Assembly (NCBI GenBank): GCA_938083135.1
Contig: CALLKY010000087.1
Coordinates: 1 to 42,621, forward strand
DNA from: an uncultured Alphaproteobacteria bacterium
GTDB lineage: Bacteria > Pseudomonadota > Alphaproteobacteria > Bin95
Length of the DNA: 42,621 nucleotides
Reading direction: 5' to 3'
The translations under genes and the position numbers were made by a program. Under the pieces are notes generated by a model. It was not told the origin of the DNA, did no database searches, and saw only the letters and a list, made by a program, of their open reading frames with translations. Shown here piece by piece: positions 17,676-26,798 of the stretch. Each line of letters opens with the position of its first letter. Within the stretch, counting starts at the first letter, position 1.

Positions 17676-18959
17676 TCAAAGCTCGACCATGCTTTCGTCA
17701 AAGGCCCGGATTGTCGCTTCGATATCTGCTTCCGTATGGCAGATGCCGATGTAATGCTTGCCCTCGCTTTTCAGAATTCCGCGCTTGCGCATGCCCGCAT
17801 TGTATTTCGCGGCCTTTTCCGGATCACCAAGGGAGGAGCGGTAATCAACCACGTCTTGGTTAGTGAAAATCACATCGAACATCGGTGCATCGCCAACGAC
17901 TTTGGCTTCGATATTCCGGCGCTTCAGGATATCTCTATAACCTTCCATCAACGCTTCGCCACGGGCGAACAACGTGTCATATGACCCAGGGCGTTTCAGA
18001 ATTTCAAGCGTCTTGCGGCCAGCGGCGGCGGCCACCGGATTGCCTGAAAGTGTGCCGATCTGCGCCATGAACTTGTCATCACCGACAGCGGATTTATCGA
18101 AGTTCGCCATGATTTCGGCCTTGCCACCAATAGCAGCCAACGGAAACCCACCGCCAATGGCTTTGCCCATGGTGCAGATATCCGGCATCACCCCATAATA
18201 TTGCTGCGCGCCGCCGTAAGCGAAGCGGAAGCCTGTGACGACTTCATCGAAGATCAACAGAATATCGTTCTCTTCGGTGATCCGGCGCAGGCCTTCAAGG
18301 AAGCCCGGTTGGGGTGGAATTAGGCGCTGGAACGGCTCAGCCAAAATTGCCGCGATCTCACCCTTGTGCTCTTTTACTAAGCTCTCGACCATGGCGAGGT
18401 CGTTGTAGGGTGCCACCAGCATTTCCTGCTGAACGCTTTTTGGGATACCGGGGCTGTCAGGAACACCGACCGGAAAATTGCTTTTCCGTTTTGGCGCTAA
18501 GCTGATGAGGCCAAAATCGCTCATCCCGTGGTAACCGCCCTCGAACTTCAGGATTTTATCCCGGCCCGTATGCGCCCGCGCGAGGCGCATAGCGTACATA
18601 TCAGCTTCAGATCCAGATGAGACGAACCGCACCTGCTCGACGGAGGGCATAGCATCCACGATCTCCGCCGCCAGACGAATCCCGTCAGCATTATTCGCGA
18701 AGAAGGTCGTACCTTGGGTAACGCAATCTTGCGTGGCCGCCAGCACTTCCGGGTGCGCATGGCCAACGATCATTGGGCCAGAACCCAGGAGATAATCGAT
18801 ATACTCGTTCCCGCTCACGTCCCAAACGTGGCTGCCCTCCCCGCGCGCGACGATCAACGGGTAGCTGACATTGCCGAACCCGCCCGCAGGCAGCACCCGC
18901 TTCGCCAGTTCAACAAGTTCAGCCTCACTCATATCTTGCGCCAATGCAGCTTCAGCCAT
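17676..18959 (-). CDS. class III aminotransferase, glutamate-1-semialdehyde aminomutase-like
   Basis: A 427-residue PLP enzyme of the class III omega-aminotransferase group. The PLP lysine is K266 (TMGKAIGGG), the cofactor aspartate is D238 (IFDEVVTGF), and SSGSEAD at about 114-120 binds the phosphate. It resembles HemL-type proteins. The catabolic setting (SDR upstream, transporter downstream) argues for an aminotransferase or mutase of a degradation pathway rather than heme synthesis. AGGGAG precedes the ATG at 18959. Gaps of 21 and 22 bases to its neighbours indicate an operon. Confidence 0.85.
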   Translation of the reverse strand: MAEAALAQDMSEAELVELAKRVLPAGGFGNVSYPLIVARGEGSHVWDVSGNEYIDYLLGSGPMIVGHAHPEVLAATQDCVTQGTTFFANNADGIRLAAEIVDAMPSVEQVRFVSSGSEADMYAMRLARAHTGRDKILKFEGGYHGMSDFGLISLAPKRKSNFPVGVPDSPGIPKSVQQEMLVAPYNDLAMVESLVKEHKGEIAAILAEPFQRLIPPQPGFLEGLRRITEENDILLIFDEVVTGFRFAYGGAQQYYGVMPDICTMGKAIGGGFPLAAIGGKAEIMANFDKSAVGDDKFMAQIGTLSGNPVAAAAGRKTLEILKRPGSYDTLFARGEALMEGYRDILKRRNIEAKVVGDAPMFDVIFTNQDVVDYRSSLGDPEKAAKYNAGMRKRGILKSEGKHYIGICHTEADIEATIRAFDESMVEL

Positions 18960-18980
18960 TGCCCTGCTCCCTTTGATTAA

Positions 18981-19766
18981 TCAGGTGACCGGTGACCGGC
19001 CGCCGTCAACATTGATGTCCACGCCCGTAACATAAGCCGCCGCATCGGACGCCAGGAAACAGGCGACATTGGCGAACTCTTCCGACGTGCCAATGCGGCC
19101 AAGCGGAATGCGCGCCTTCTCTGCCATCTCGACCTTGAATTCATCATAGGTCAGGCCGCGATTGTCTGCTGCATGCTTGCGAACATGCTGATCGCTATCG
19201 ATCAACCCGGTCATCATCGCATTGACCAGAATATTATGGGGCGCGCCTTCGTTCGCCAGAATTTTCGAAAGTGCCAGCCCTGCCGCCCGCGTCACTGCAG
19301 TTGGCGCGCCTTCTGCCGCTGGTGCCTTTGCCCCAGTATTCAGGATATTGATGATCCGGCCCCAGTTACGCTCTTTCATGTCTGCGAATGCCAAGCGTGA
19401 GAAGCGAATTTGGGCGAAGAGCTTTAGCTCCAGATCGTTCTTCCAATCCTCATCCGTCATTTCCAGGAACGGGCCACGCAGGCTGGAGCCTGCATTGTTC
19501 ACCAAAATATCAACCTTGCCATAAGTTTTGACCGCTTCGGCATAGGCCGCCTCAATCGCCCGCGGGTCTGTCACGTCACAGGCAATCGCATGCGCGTTTC
19601 CGCCAGCGGCTGTAATGAGTTTGACTGTTTCATCAAGCGGTTCCTTGCGTCGCGCAACAGGCACGATGTTCGCACCTGCCGCTGCCATTTTAATACCCAT
19701 AGCCCGGCCTAGCCCCATGGATCCACCAGTGATCAGCGCGGTGCGCCCAGTCAAATCGATCTGCAT
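18981..19766 (-). CDS. SDR-family protein lacking the usual catalytic triad
   Basis: A 261-residue SDR fold protein with an intact cofactor motif (TGGSMGLG at 13-20) and NNAG (90-93). The Ser-Tyr-Lys triad is not conserved: the positions hold N143, T156 and R160 (NTG then TAVTR). The C-terminal motif DVNVDGG-like is present as DINVDGG. It may catalyse differently or be non-redox, or use a residue I cannot place. I chose the ATG at 19766 with AGGA nine bases upstream; the frame runs on to 20021 across hyuA. It is the first gene of a five-gene operon and divergent from hyuA across 144 bases. Confidence 0.8.
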   Translation of the reverse strand: MQIDLTGRTALITGGSMGLGRAMGIKMAAAGANIVPVARRKEPLDETVKLITAAGGNAHAIACDVTDPRAIEAAYAEAVKTYGKVDILVNNAGSSLRGPFLEMTDEDWKNDLELKLFAQIRFSRLAFADMKERNWGRIINILNTGAKAPAAEGAPTAVTRAAGLALSKILANEGAPHNILVNAMMTGLIDSDQHVRKHAADNRGLTYDEFKVEMAEKARIPLGRIGTSEEFANVACFLASDAAAYVTGVDINVDGGRSPVT

Positions 19767-19910
19767 CTTTGATATTCCTGTGAATGAATTCGTCGTCTCT
19801 ATCCGCATGGTGAGGCGCAGAGAGGCTGCTTGTCCAGAGGATGCCTGCTTGGCGCGCCCGCATGACGGCGTTAGCCTGTTATTCCGATCCCGAAGTTCAG
19901 GTTTGCTTGC
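19767..19910. promoter_or_regulatory. divergent promoter region between the SDR operon and hyuAB
   Basis: This 144-base gap must carry promoters for both the leftward five-gene operon and the rightward hyuAB pair. I see no convincing -35/-10 pair, no strong dyad and no adjacent regulator gene. An AGGA serves the SDR; hyuA has only a weak AGG before its ATG. Confidence 0.4.
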
Positions 19911-21989
19911 ATGGCCACACGTTATTCTCTCGGCATAGACATTGGCGGCACATTTACCGATGTTGTGGTGCAAGACCATGAGAAAGGCCAACAATTCTCC
20001 CGTAAACTGCTGACCACACATGATGATCCTGCCCGCGCCGTGCTAACTGGCGTGGCCGAGGTGATCCATGAGGATGGCGTTCCAGCGACGGAAATTGGCC
20101 GTGTCGTTCACGCCACCACGCTATTCACCAATGCGCTGATCGAACGCAAAGGTGCTGAGACCGGACTGATCGCCACTGAAGGCTTCCGGGATGTGGTGGA
20201 GATTGGGCGCGAGCGGAAATACGAACTCTACGATATTCATATCCAAAAGCCGCTCCCCCTGGCCCCCCGTGAACGCCGCCTTGAAGCCCGTGAACGGATG
20301 AATTTTGACGGCACTGTGAAAACGCCGCTGGATGCTGGCAGCGTTCGGGTCGCCGCTAATGCGCTGGTTGCGGACGGTGTTACGTCCGTCGCCATTTCAT
20401 TTTTGCATGCCTATGCCAATCCTGCTCACGAGCAAGAAGCCGCCGCCATTGTTCAGGCCGCATATCCAGAATTAGCAGTCAGTGTCTCGTCTGACGTTGC
20501 ACCTGAAATTCGGGAATATGAGCGGACGTCTACGGCACTCGCCAATGCCTATATCAAGCCGCTCGCCCGTGACTATCTGGATGGCATTCAGGCAGGATTA
20601 CAAAAAGCAGGCGTGGAAGCGCCACTGTTGCTAATGCTTTCAAACGGTGGCCTTTCCGATCTGGTTGAGGCCAAGCGCGCACCGGTGGCATTGCTGGAAT
20701 CTGGTCCTGCGGCCGGCGCACTTGCAGCGGCGTGGTTTGGCCGTGACGCGGCAGGCGGTGACGTTCTGGCGTTTGATATGGGCGGCACGACCGCAAAGCT
20801 TGCAGTCGTCGATGGCGGCAAGCCAGAAGTCGCCTACCACTTCGAAGCCGCCCGCCAGAAACGGTTTGCTGAGGGCAGCGGATTACCCATCCGTACCTCA
20901 ACGATTGAACTGATTGAGATCGGTGCTGGCGGTGGCTCCATCGCGCGCTTGGATGAGATTGGCCTGCTGAAAGTCGGCCCGGATAGTGCTGGATCAGACC
21001 CCGGCCCTGCTTGCTATGGGCTAGGCGGAACGGCTCCAACCGTCACAGACGCAAATTTCGCACTTGGCCTGCTAGATGCGGAGAGTTTTGCGGGCGGCGT
21101 CATGCAGATTAATATGGCCGCAGCGGAAGCATCGCTCGACGGGCTTGCCGAGTCTGCGAACCTTAGTCGCGCCGAGATCGCGCAAGGCATTCGCGACGTC
21201 GTGAATGAAACCATGGCATCTGCCGCCCGGGTGCATATCGCTGAACGCGGCAAAGACCCGCGCCGTTACGCCTTGCTCGCCACCGGCGGTGGCGGGCCAT
21301 TACATGGGGCAGATGTTGCGCGAAAGCTTGGCCTTAAGCGGATGATTTCCCCCGCATCGGCCGGTGTCGCCTCCGCCATCGGTCTGTTGATTGCGCCTGC
21401 CCGTGTGGACAGGGTCGCCACGGTCGCTAAGCGTATGGACCAGCTTGACTGGTCGGAATTTGAGCAAACCTTCGCACGCATGGAGGCAGACGCCCGCCAA
21501 GTCATCGCTGCAACTGGCCTCAACGCAGAAAGCGCCAGGGTCGAACGCCGGGCGGACGTTCGTTATGTCGGCCAGGCGTTCGAAATTGTCGTGGATCTGC
21601 CCCCAGGCCCTTATGACTCCCATTCAGCAACAAGCCTGCAAGGCGCGTTCGAGAAAGCCTATCTCGCACAATTCACGCGCACACCACCTGCTGGGCCTGT
21701 TGAAATTATCAACGTCCGTATTGCGGCATCAGCCGACGCTAGCGTCGCCGCTACGAACGCTTCAAATGCGGCAACAGATACCCCAAAGCTGAAGGGCGAA
21801 CGGCCCGTGTGGTCTCCAGCCGAAAAAGCCTACCGGACGACGCCAGTTTATGATCGCTATGCACTGCGCCCCGGTGATGCATTCGATGGTCCGGCCTTAG
21901 TTGAAGAACGCGAATCCACGCTAGCAGCGCCCGAACGCTCCCGTTTCATCGTTGCGGCAGGCGGCGAAATCGTCATCGATCTGGATTAA
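19911..21989 (+). CDS. hydantoinase/oxoprolinase family protein, HyuA type
   Basis: A 692-residue ATP-dependent amidohydrolase subunit of the HyuA/5-oxoprolinase N-half family. The N-terminal ASKHA-type phosphate motif GIDIGGTFTD is at residues 8-17, and a second, DMGGTTAKL, lies near 286-294; a glycine-rich TGGGGPLHGAD follows near 454-464. Relatives open the ring of N-methylhydantoin or 5-oxoproline, or carboxylate acetone/acetophenone, with ATP hydrolysis. The partner HyuB gene starts 13 bases after its stop, so it is a heterodimer operon. The cyclic or keto substrate is not determined. Confidence 0.88.
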   Translation: MATRYSLGIDIGGTFTDVVVQDHEKGQQFSRKLLTTHDDPARAVLTGVAEVIHEDGVPATEIGRVVHATTLFTNALIERKGAETGLIATEGFRDVVEIGRERKYELYDIHIQKPLPLAPRERRLEARERMNFDGTVKTPLDAGSVRVAANALVADGVTSVAISFLHAYANPAHEQEAAAIVQAAYPELAVSVSSDVAPEIREYERTSTALANAYIKPLARDYLDGIQAGLQKAGVEAPLLLMLSNGGLSDLVEAKRAPVALLESGPAAGALAAAWFGRDAAGGDVLAFDMGGTTAKLAVVDGGKPEVAYHFEAARQKRFAEGSGLPIRTSTIELIEIGAGGGSIARLDEIGLLKVGPDSAGSDPGPACYGLGGTAPTVTDANFALGLLDAESFAGGVMQINMAAAEASLDGLAESANLSRAEIAQGIRDVVNETMASAARVHIAERGKDPRRYALLATGGGGPLHGADVARKLGLKRMISPASAGVASAIGLLIAPARVDRVATVAKRMDQLDWSEFEQTFARMEADARQVIAATGLNAESARVERRADVRYVGQAFEIVVDLPPGPYDSHSATSLQGAFEKAYLAQFTRTPPAGPVEIINVRIAASADASVAATNASNAATDTPKLKGERPVWSPAEKAYRTTPVYDRYALRPGDAFDGPALVEERESTLAAPERSRFIVAAGGEIVIDLD

Positions 21990-22002
21990 TAGGACAAAGC
22001 CA

Positions 22003-23556
22003 ATGACCAAAGCCGCATTTGATGCCGTGACCCTCGAAATCCTTTGGCGTCGCATGATTTCTGCCGCCGATGAGGCCGCGAAAACCTTGCAGCGCGTCTC
22101 ATTCTCGACACTGGTGAATGAAAGCAATGATTTTGCCTGCGTGCTGACAGACGCGACCGGCGCATCGCTTGTCCAAAACACCGAGAGCATCCCATCCTTC
22201 AATGGCTGCTTACCGGTAACCGTGAAGCACTTTCTAGACGTCATTGGCGTGGATGATATGCGGCCCGGCGATTTTCTTGTTTGTAATGATCCATGGGTGG
22301 GCACAGGGCATCTGAACGACATTACGCTTGCCAAACCCGTTTTCCGGGATGGCAAAATCGTTGCGTTCTGTGCGTCAACCGCCCATGCTCCAGATATCGG
22401 CGGCAAGGTTCGATCCGTTGTCGCGCGGGAAGTGTTTGAGGAAGGCTTCGCCATTCCCGCCATGCACTTAATCCGGGACGGCGAGCCGGATGCGACGTTC
22501 TTCAAGCTCATGCGTGCCGCCGTTCGCACACCGGACCAGACAGAAGGCGATATCTGGGCGCAAGTCACAGCACTTGATCTGATGGAGCAACGTCTAACAG
22601 CACTGATGGATGAATATGCGCTGACCTCCCTTGAGGACTTCGCCGCCGAAATCCATGGCCGCTGCGAAACCGCCATGCGTGCCGCCTTCAAAGAAGCGCC
22701 AGATGGCCGCTACGAGTTTGGCTTCGAGACGGATGGCATGGACGCGCCCTTCCATTATCAAGTCGCGGTAACGATCTCTGGAGATCGCGTTCATGTGGAC
22801 TGGACTGGTACCAGCGACCAGGTTGGCCGAGCCATCAACTGCCCCCTCGTCTACACCTTCGCGATGACATCCTATGCGTTGAAATGCGCATTCCTGCCGA
22901 ACCTACCTAACAATGAGGGCGTATTCCGCTGCATTGAAGTGACCGCAGAGCCCGGCACGATCGTGAATCCTACACGTCCGGTGGCCGTTGGTGGCCGCAT
23001 GGCGACGGGTCACTACCTGCCCGTCGCGATCTTTGGAGCGTTGGCACAAGCCCTGCCTGATAAAGTGATGGCAGCGTCTGGCTCTCCGCTTTGGTCACTC
23101 ATCCAGACCGGCGTCACGGACGATGGCAAGCCCTACGCCAACACGCTGTTCTTTAATGGCGGGTCCGGTGCGACCGCCCAAACAGACGGCCAGAGCTGCT
23201 ATTCCTGGCCATCCAATATCTCCAATGTGCCCGTTGAGCTAACCGAACGGAACACGCCATTTTTCGTCGCCAGGAAGCAGCTTCGCGACGGGTCAGGCGG
23301 CGTTGGGGCACAGACCGGCGGACTTGGGCAGGAAATAGAGCTTGAGCATGCAGGCACAGGCGAACTCGGCATCATCTTCATGGCGGAACGTCTGCGCCAC
23401 CCCGCGCACGGCCTTATGGGCGGCAAGGAAGGTGCCTGCGGTGCTGTTTTGATCGATGGCGAACCGGCCAACGCCCGCGCCGATCATGTTCTAAAACCCG
23501 GCCAGGCGATTACCCTGAAGCTGCCGGGCGGCGGTGGCTATGGGGTGCCTAATTAA
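22003..23556 (+). CDS. hydantoinase/oxoprolinase family protein, HyuB type
   Basis: A 517-residue HyuB partner of the preceding HyuA-like protein. The N-terminal region reads VTLEILWRRM, followed by the family's FST-VNES-DF pattern near residues 31-44. The metal-site-like stretch VCNDPWVGTGHLND lies near 90-103, and GGGGYG closes the C terminus. The ATG at 22003 has AGGA at 21991. The gene ends in an eight-base overlap with the stop of the convergent flavin monooxygenase gene. Assignment to a specific reaction (hydantoin, oxoproline or acetone carboxylation) is not possible from sequence. Confidence 0.88.
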   Translation: MTKAAFDAVTLEILWRRMISAADEAAKTLQRVSFSTLVNESNDFACVLTDATGASLVQNTESIPSFNGCLPVTVKHFLDVIGVDDMRPGDFLVCNDPWVGTGHLNDITLAKPVFRDGKIVAFCASTAHAPDIGGKVRSVVAREVFEEGFAIPAMHLIRDGEPDATFFKLMRAAVRTPDQTEGDIWAQVTALDLMEQRLTALMDEYALTSLEDFAAEIHGRCETAMRAAFKEAPDGRYEFGFETDGMDAPFHYQVAVTISGDRVHVDWTGTSDQVGRAINCPLVYTFAMTSYALKCAFLPNLPNNEGVFRCIEVTAEPGTIVNPTRPVAVGGRMATGHYLPVAIFGALAQALPDKVMAASGSPLWSLIQTGVTDDGKPYANTLFFNGGSGATAQTDGQSCYSWPSNISNVPVELTERNTPFFVARKQLRDGSGGVGAQTGGLGQEIELEHAGTGELGIIFMAERLRHPAHGLMGGKEGACGAVLIDGEPANARADHVLKPGQAITLKLPGGGGYGVPN

Positions 23557-24877
23557 GCCCCAGATTCTCCCGGAGCGTCGGGCCAGCATAGTCTTTGTGG
23601 TAGAGTTCGCGGCGCTGAAGTTCCGGGACAACGTGGGTGACGAAATCCTCGTAGGAACCCGGCATATGTGTTGCCGCCAGCACAAAGCCGTCGCAGCCTT
23701 TGCCGGTAAACCATTCTTCCATACCGTCTGCCACTTGCTTTGCAGTGCCGACAAACTGCGCCATTTCCTTCAGGGTTCCACGGGCGGAATGCTCAACGAA
23801 ATCGCGCACCGTCGGGTTGGCTTTGCCTGAGAGCCGGATCACACGATCCCGGATCGCTTGGAGACCACTGATCGCCTCAAGCTCGTCGGATGAAAACGCA
23901 TCATCCATACCCTTGGCGGCGAAGTCATAATTCAGTGCCTCTGACAGCAGGGCCAGCGTGTCGATTGGCTGGTGCAGTTCGGCAATCATCGCCGCCTTGT
24001 CTTCGGCCTCGGCTTGGCTTTCTCCAACAATGGCATAGGCGGCAGGCGTGAGGCGGAAGCTGTTTGGGTCCCGGCCTGTTTGCGCGGCCAGCGCCTGGGT
24101 CTCACCATACACCCGCTGCGCATATTCCAGGTTCGGGAAGATTGCGAAGATCAGTTCCGCCCACTTAACGGCGAACTGCTGCCCGCGCCCGCTTTGGCCA
24201 GCTTGGATGATGACGGGCCGACCTTGCGGCGTAGGCGGCACCGTGAACGGCCCGCGGCTCTTGAAATAGGTGCCCGCATGCTGGAGCGCTTTTACCTTCG
24301 ATGGGTCTGCGAAAACGCCATTGGCCTTATCGAGAATGATTGCGTCTTCCGCCCATGTATCCCAATGGCCATGGACGACCTCCAAAAACTCTTCTGCCCG
24401 TTCATAGCGTTCTGCATGGCCGAGCAGTGCATCTTGACCAAAGTTTGCGGCCTCGGAATCATTCAGTGACGTAACCACGTTCCATGCAGCCCGACCATTG
24501 GTCATATGATCCAGGGTTGAGAACTGGCGGGCTGCGTGAAACGGCTCGTAATATGTGGTGGACATGGTGGCACCGAGGCCAATGCGGAATGTAACCGCGC
24601 CCATGGTTGCCAGGATCGGGATAGGGTCCAGCTTCACGACGCGCACGCCGTTCCGGATGGATTCATCGGCACTATCGCCATACCGGTCTGGCATGGCTAA
24701 GCGATCATCAAAGAACGCCATATGGAACTTGCCAGCCTCAAGCGTCTTAGCGATCCGCTGATAATATTCAGGCGTTAGAAAATCTGTCGCGGACTCTGGA
24801 TGGCGCCAGGACGCTGGATAGTTCGAGCAGTTTTGAGCTTGCAGAAATCCCACAAGCGCCATCTGGCGTTTGGCCAT
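23549..24877 (-). CDS. flavin-dependent monooxygenase, NtaA/SnaA/DszA type (LLM class)
   Basis: A 442-residue luciferase-like monooxygenase of the NtaA/SnaA/DszA/DmoA branch, which uses FMNH2 from a separate reductase to cleave C-N or C-S bonds or hydroxylate substrates. Typical features are FFDDRLAMPD near residues 54-63, TTYYEPFHAAR near 105-115, DHMTNGRAAWNVVTS near 120-134, and QAGQSGRGQQFA near 219-230. No flavin reductase gene is nearby. The start is at 24877, 29 bases after the VOC gene, so both are probably co-transcribed. Confidence 0.88.
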   Translation of the reverse strand: MAKRQMALVGFLQAQNCSNYPASWRHPESATDFLTPEYYQRIAKTLEAGKFHMAFFDDRLAMPDRYGDSADESIRNGVRVVKLDPIPILATMGAVTFRIGLGATMSTTYYEPFHAARQFSTLDHMTNGRAAWNVVTSLNDSEAANFGQDALLGHAERYERAEEFLEVVHGHWDTWAEDAIILDKANGVFADPSKVKALQHAGTYFKSRGPFTVPPTPQGRPVIIQAGQSGRGQQFAVKWAELIFAIFPNLEYAQRVYGETQALAAQTGRDPNSFRLTPAAYAIVGESQAEAEDKAAMIAELHQPIDTLALLSEALNYDFAAKGMDDAFSSDELEAISGLQAIRDRVIRLSGKANPTVRDFVEHSARGTLKEMAQFVGTAKQVADGMEEWFTGKGCDGFVLAATHMPGSYEDFVTHVVPELQRRELYHKDYAGPTLRENLGLN

Positions 24878-24906
24878 GGTGTCTAAGTCCTAATGTACGA
24901 AAAGGC

Positions 24907-25296
24907 TTAAGCGGCTTCTTTGGCAGCCTCGAAATTCAGCTCACAGAGCACACCGTTCGGATCTCGCACGAACAACTGCCAAAGCCGTCCGCCTGGAACA
25001 ATCCGCTCCTCGAACTCATAACCCTGGGACTTGAGTTGCGCCTTGAAGGTCTCAAAGCCTTCAGCGGCGAACGCAACGTGGTCGATACAGCCTGTCTCGT
25101 TCAGCGCGGTTTCATCCATGCCGCTGACATCGATAAGATGCATCACTGCCTCATCGCCTGAATACAGCCATGCACCGGGAAATTGAAAGTTGGGGCGATC
25201 GCCATCTTTCAAGCCAATCGCCTCTTCCCAGAACTTCACTGTTCCGGCGAGATCGCCTGTGCGGATATTGATGTGCTGAAGAATGCCTATGCCCAT
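24907..25296 (-). CDS. VOC (glyoxalase/dioxygenase) superfamily protein
   Basis: A 129-residue protein with one pair of beta-alpha-beta-beta-beta modules. The metal-ligand pattern is H8, H53, H73 and E119. The likely roles are a metal-dependent lyase, epimerase or extradiol-type enzyme for a small substrate; none can be fixed. The Shine-Dalgarno GGAG lies within the palindrome GGAGCGCTCC directly upstream of the ATG. It precedes the flavin monooxygenase gene in a two-gene unit. Confidence 0.82.
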   Translation of the reverse strand: MGIGILQHINIRTGDLAGTVKFWEEAIGLKDGDRPNFQFPGAWLYSGDEAVMHLIDVSGMDETALNETGCIDHVAFAAEGFETFKAQLKSQGYEFEERIVPGGRLWQLFVRDPNGVLCELNFEAAKEAA

Positions 25297-25298
25297 TG

Positions 25299-25308
25299 GG
25301 AGCGCTCC
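25299..25308 (-). promoter_or_regulatory. palindrome containing the ribosome site of the VOC gene
   Basis: GGAGCGCTCC is a perfect 10-base dyad that includes the Shine-Dalgarno sequence, ending just before the ATG at 25296. Folding or protein binding could hide the site, so it is a candidate translational or transcriptional switch. Confidence 0.25.
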
Positions 25309-25345
25309 AGTGAATGATTGATTCGCCTAGAGTCAACGACGAACA

Positions 25346-25364
25346 GGCCCTTGGAGCAAGGGCC
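25346..25364 (-). terminator. hairpin downstream of pleD
   Basis: GGCCCTTG and its complement CAAGGGCC form an 8-bp stem with a 3-base loop, starting about 29 bases after the pleD stop on the minus strand. No U-tract follows, so intrinsic termination would be weak. It may be a processing or Rho-assisted site. Confidence 0.4.
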
Positions 25365-25392
25365 AGCAAACACGGAATTCATTCGGTAAGGA

Positions 25393-26781
25393 TCAAGCAG
25401 AAACTTGGTCAGGCTTGTCTTCGGACTCAGCCGCAAATACGACCTGGTTTCGGCCAGATGTCTTGGCCTGATAGAGCGCAGCATCAGCCCGTGCGAGCAG
25501 GGTTTCCATACTATCGCTAGCCGTCGCTGTGGCGACACCGAATGAGGATGTCATTTTGAGCTGCGTTTCGCCGCCGATGTCAAATGTCTCATCAGCAATT
25601 GATGCGCGCAGACGTTCGGCAATACGGCTTGCAATGCCCTCTTCAGCATCGGGTGCTACAACGGCGAACTCTTCTCCGCCAAGACGCGCGATCAAGTCAG
25701 TCGCACGGGTGCAGATGCCAAGGCGCAGAACGAAATCCTTCAAGACCGCATCACCGGCAGGGTGACCATGGGTATCATTGACGGCCTTAAAGCGGTCAAT
25801 ATCCGCCAATATCAAGGATACCGGCTGATTATGCTCCGCCCCATGGCGAAGTAGCCGGGCAAAATGATCGTTGAAATAGCGGCGGTTGAAAGCCCCCGTC
25901 AGCGGGTCTCGTGTCGCCATATCGCGGTTCTGGCGATGTTGATCCCGAAGCCGTTCGTGGAAGCGGTGCCGTTTGATCTGCAGACGGATACGCGCAACCA
26001 TTTCAGCATGGTCAACTGGACGGAATGCATAGTCGCTGGCACCCAGCTCCATGCCCTTATAAAGCGCTTCAGTTTCCCAGGAATCACCGATCAGCAGGAT
26101 GGGGACATGACGGGTGTCCGGGCGCGCCCGCAATTGGGAGCAGACACGCAACCCATCAACCGGGCCGGAAACCTCAAGGGCGACGAGTTCCGCGTCACCA
26201 GCGGCAACGATTTGCGCGGCTTCATCTTGATCAGCGGCTATGATTAGACGGCTCCGGCAAATCCGGGCGGCATCTTCCATAGCTTCGATATCGCTTGCGG
26301 GCAGATCAATCGCCACCCAAGTCGCCTCATCGCCTGAAACCTCGGCGATAGAGTCTTTAATGCCGAGATCACCTTCAGTGGCCTCGCGCAATTTGAGCTC
26401 GTCTAGAATGCGCTTAAGGCGGGTCAATGCGCGCACACGGGTTAGCAGCGCCACATCGTTAACAGGCTTGGACAGAAATTCATCTGCGCCCGCTTCTAGG
26501 CCGCGCACACGGTCCTCAATGGAGTCGAGCGCAGTCACCATAACCACGGGCACGTGGCCAAAAGAGGGGCTTTCCTTGATCTTCTCGCAGACTTCAAAGC
26601 CGGTCATACCCGGCATCATCACGTCCAGCAGCACGACATCCGGCTGCTCGCTTTCCATCATTTCAAGCGCTTCAGCGCCACTGCCTGCGCAGCGCACTTC
26701 ATAATATTCGGCCGTCAACCGCGCCGCCAAAAGGCGTTGGTTGATGGGTATGTCGTCTACAACTAGGACGCGGCCGGTCAT
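25393..26781 (-). CDS. pleD: PleD-type diguanylate cyclase (REC-REC-GGDEF)
   Basis: A 462-residue c-di-GMP synthase close to Caulobacter PleD (454 residues). The first receiver has phospho-site D53 (LLDVMM) and VDD near residues 8-10. The second receiver (about 155-270) has no matching aspartate and should be a dimerisation adaptor. The GGDEF domain has an intact GGEEF at 368-372, with the allosteric RxxD I-site at R359-D362. Product is c-di-GMP, with inhibition expected at the I-site. The ATG at 26781 has TGGAG upstream. It follows divK by 17 bases, as in Caulobacter and its relatives. Confidence 0.95.
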   Translation of the reverse strand: MTGRVLVVDDIPINQRLLAARLTAEYYEVRCAGSGAEALEMMESEQPDVVLLDVMMPGMTGFEVCEKIKESPSFGHVPVVMVTALDSIEDRVRGLEAGADEFLSKPVNDVALLTRVRALTRLKRILDELKLREATEGDLGIKDSIAEVSGDEATWVAIDLPASDIEAMEDAARICRSRLIIAADQDEAAQIVAAGDAELVALEVSGPVDGLRVCSQLRARPDTRHVPILLIGDSWETEALYKGMELGASDYAFRPVDHAEMVARIRLQIKRHRFHERLRDQHRQNRDMATRDPLTGAFNRRYFNDHFARLLRHGAEHNQPVSLILADIDRFKAVNDTHGHPAGDAVLKDFVLRLGICTRATDLIARLGGEEFAVVAPDAEEGIASRIAERLRASIADETFDIGGETQLKMTSSFGVATATASDSMETLLARADAALYQAKTSGRNQVVFAAESEDKPDQVSA

Positions 26782-26798
26782 TAGCAGGCTCCAGTCGA

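Noticed and set aside
20554-21039. Minus-strand open frame opposite hyuA
   Set aside because: Antisense shadow, no family signature and no ribosome site.
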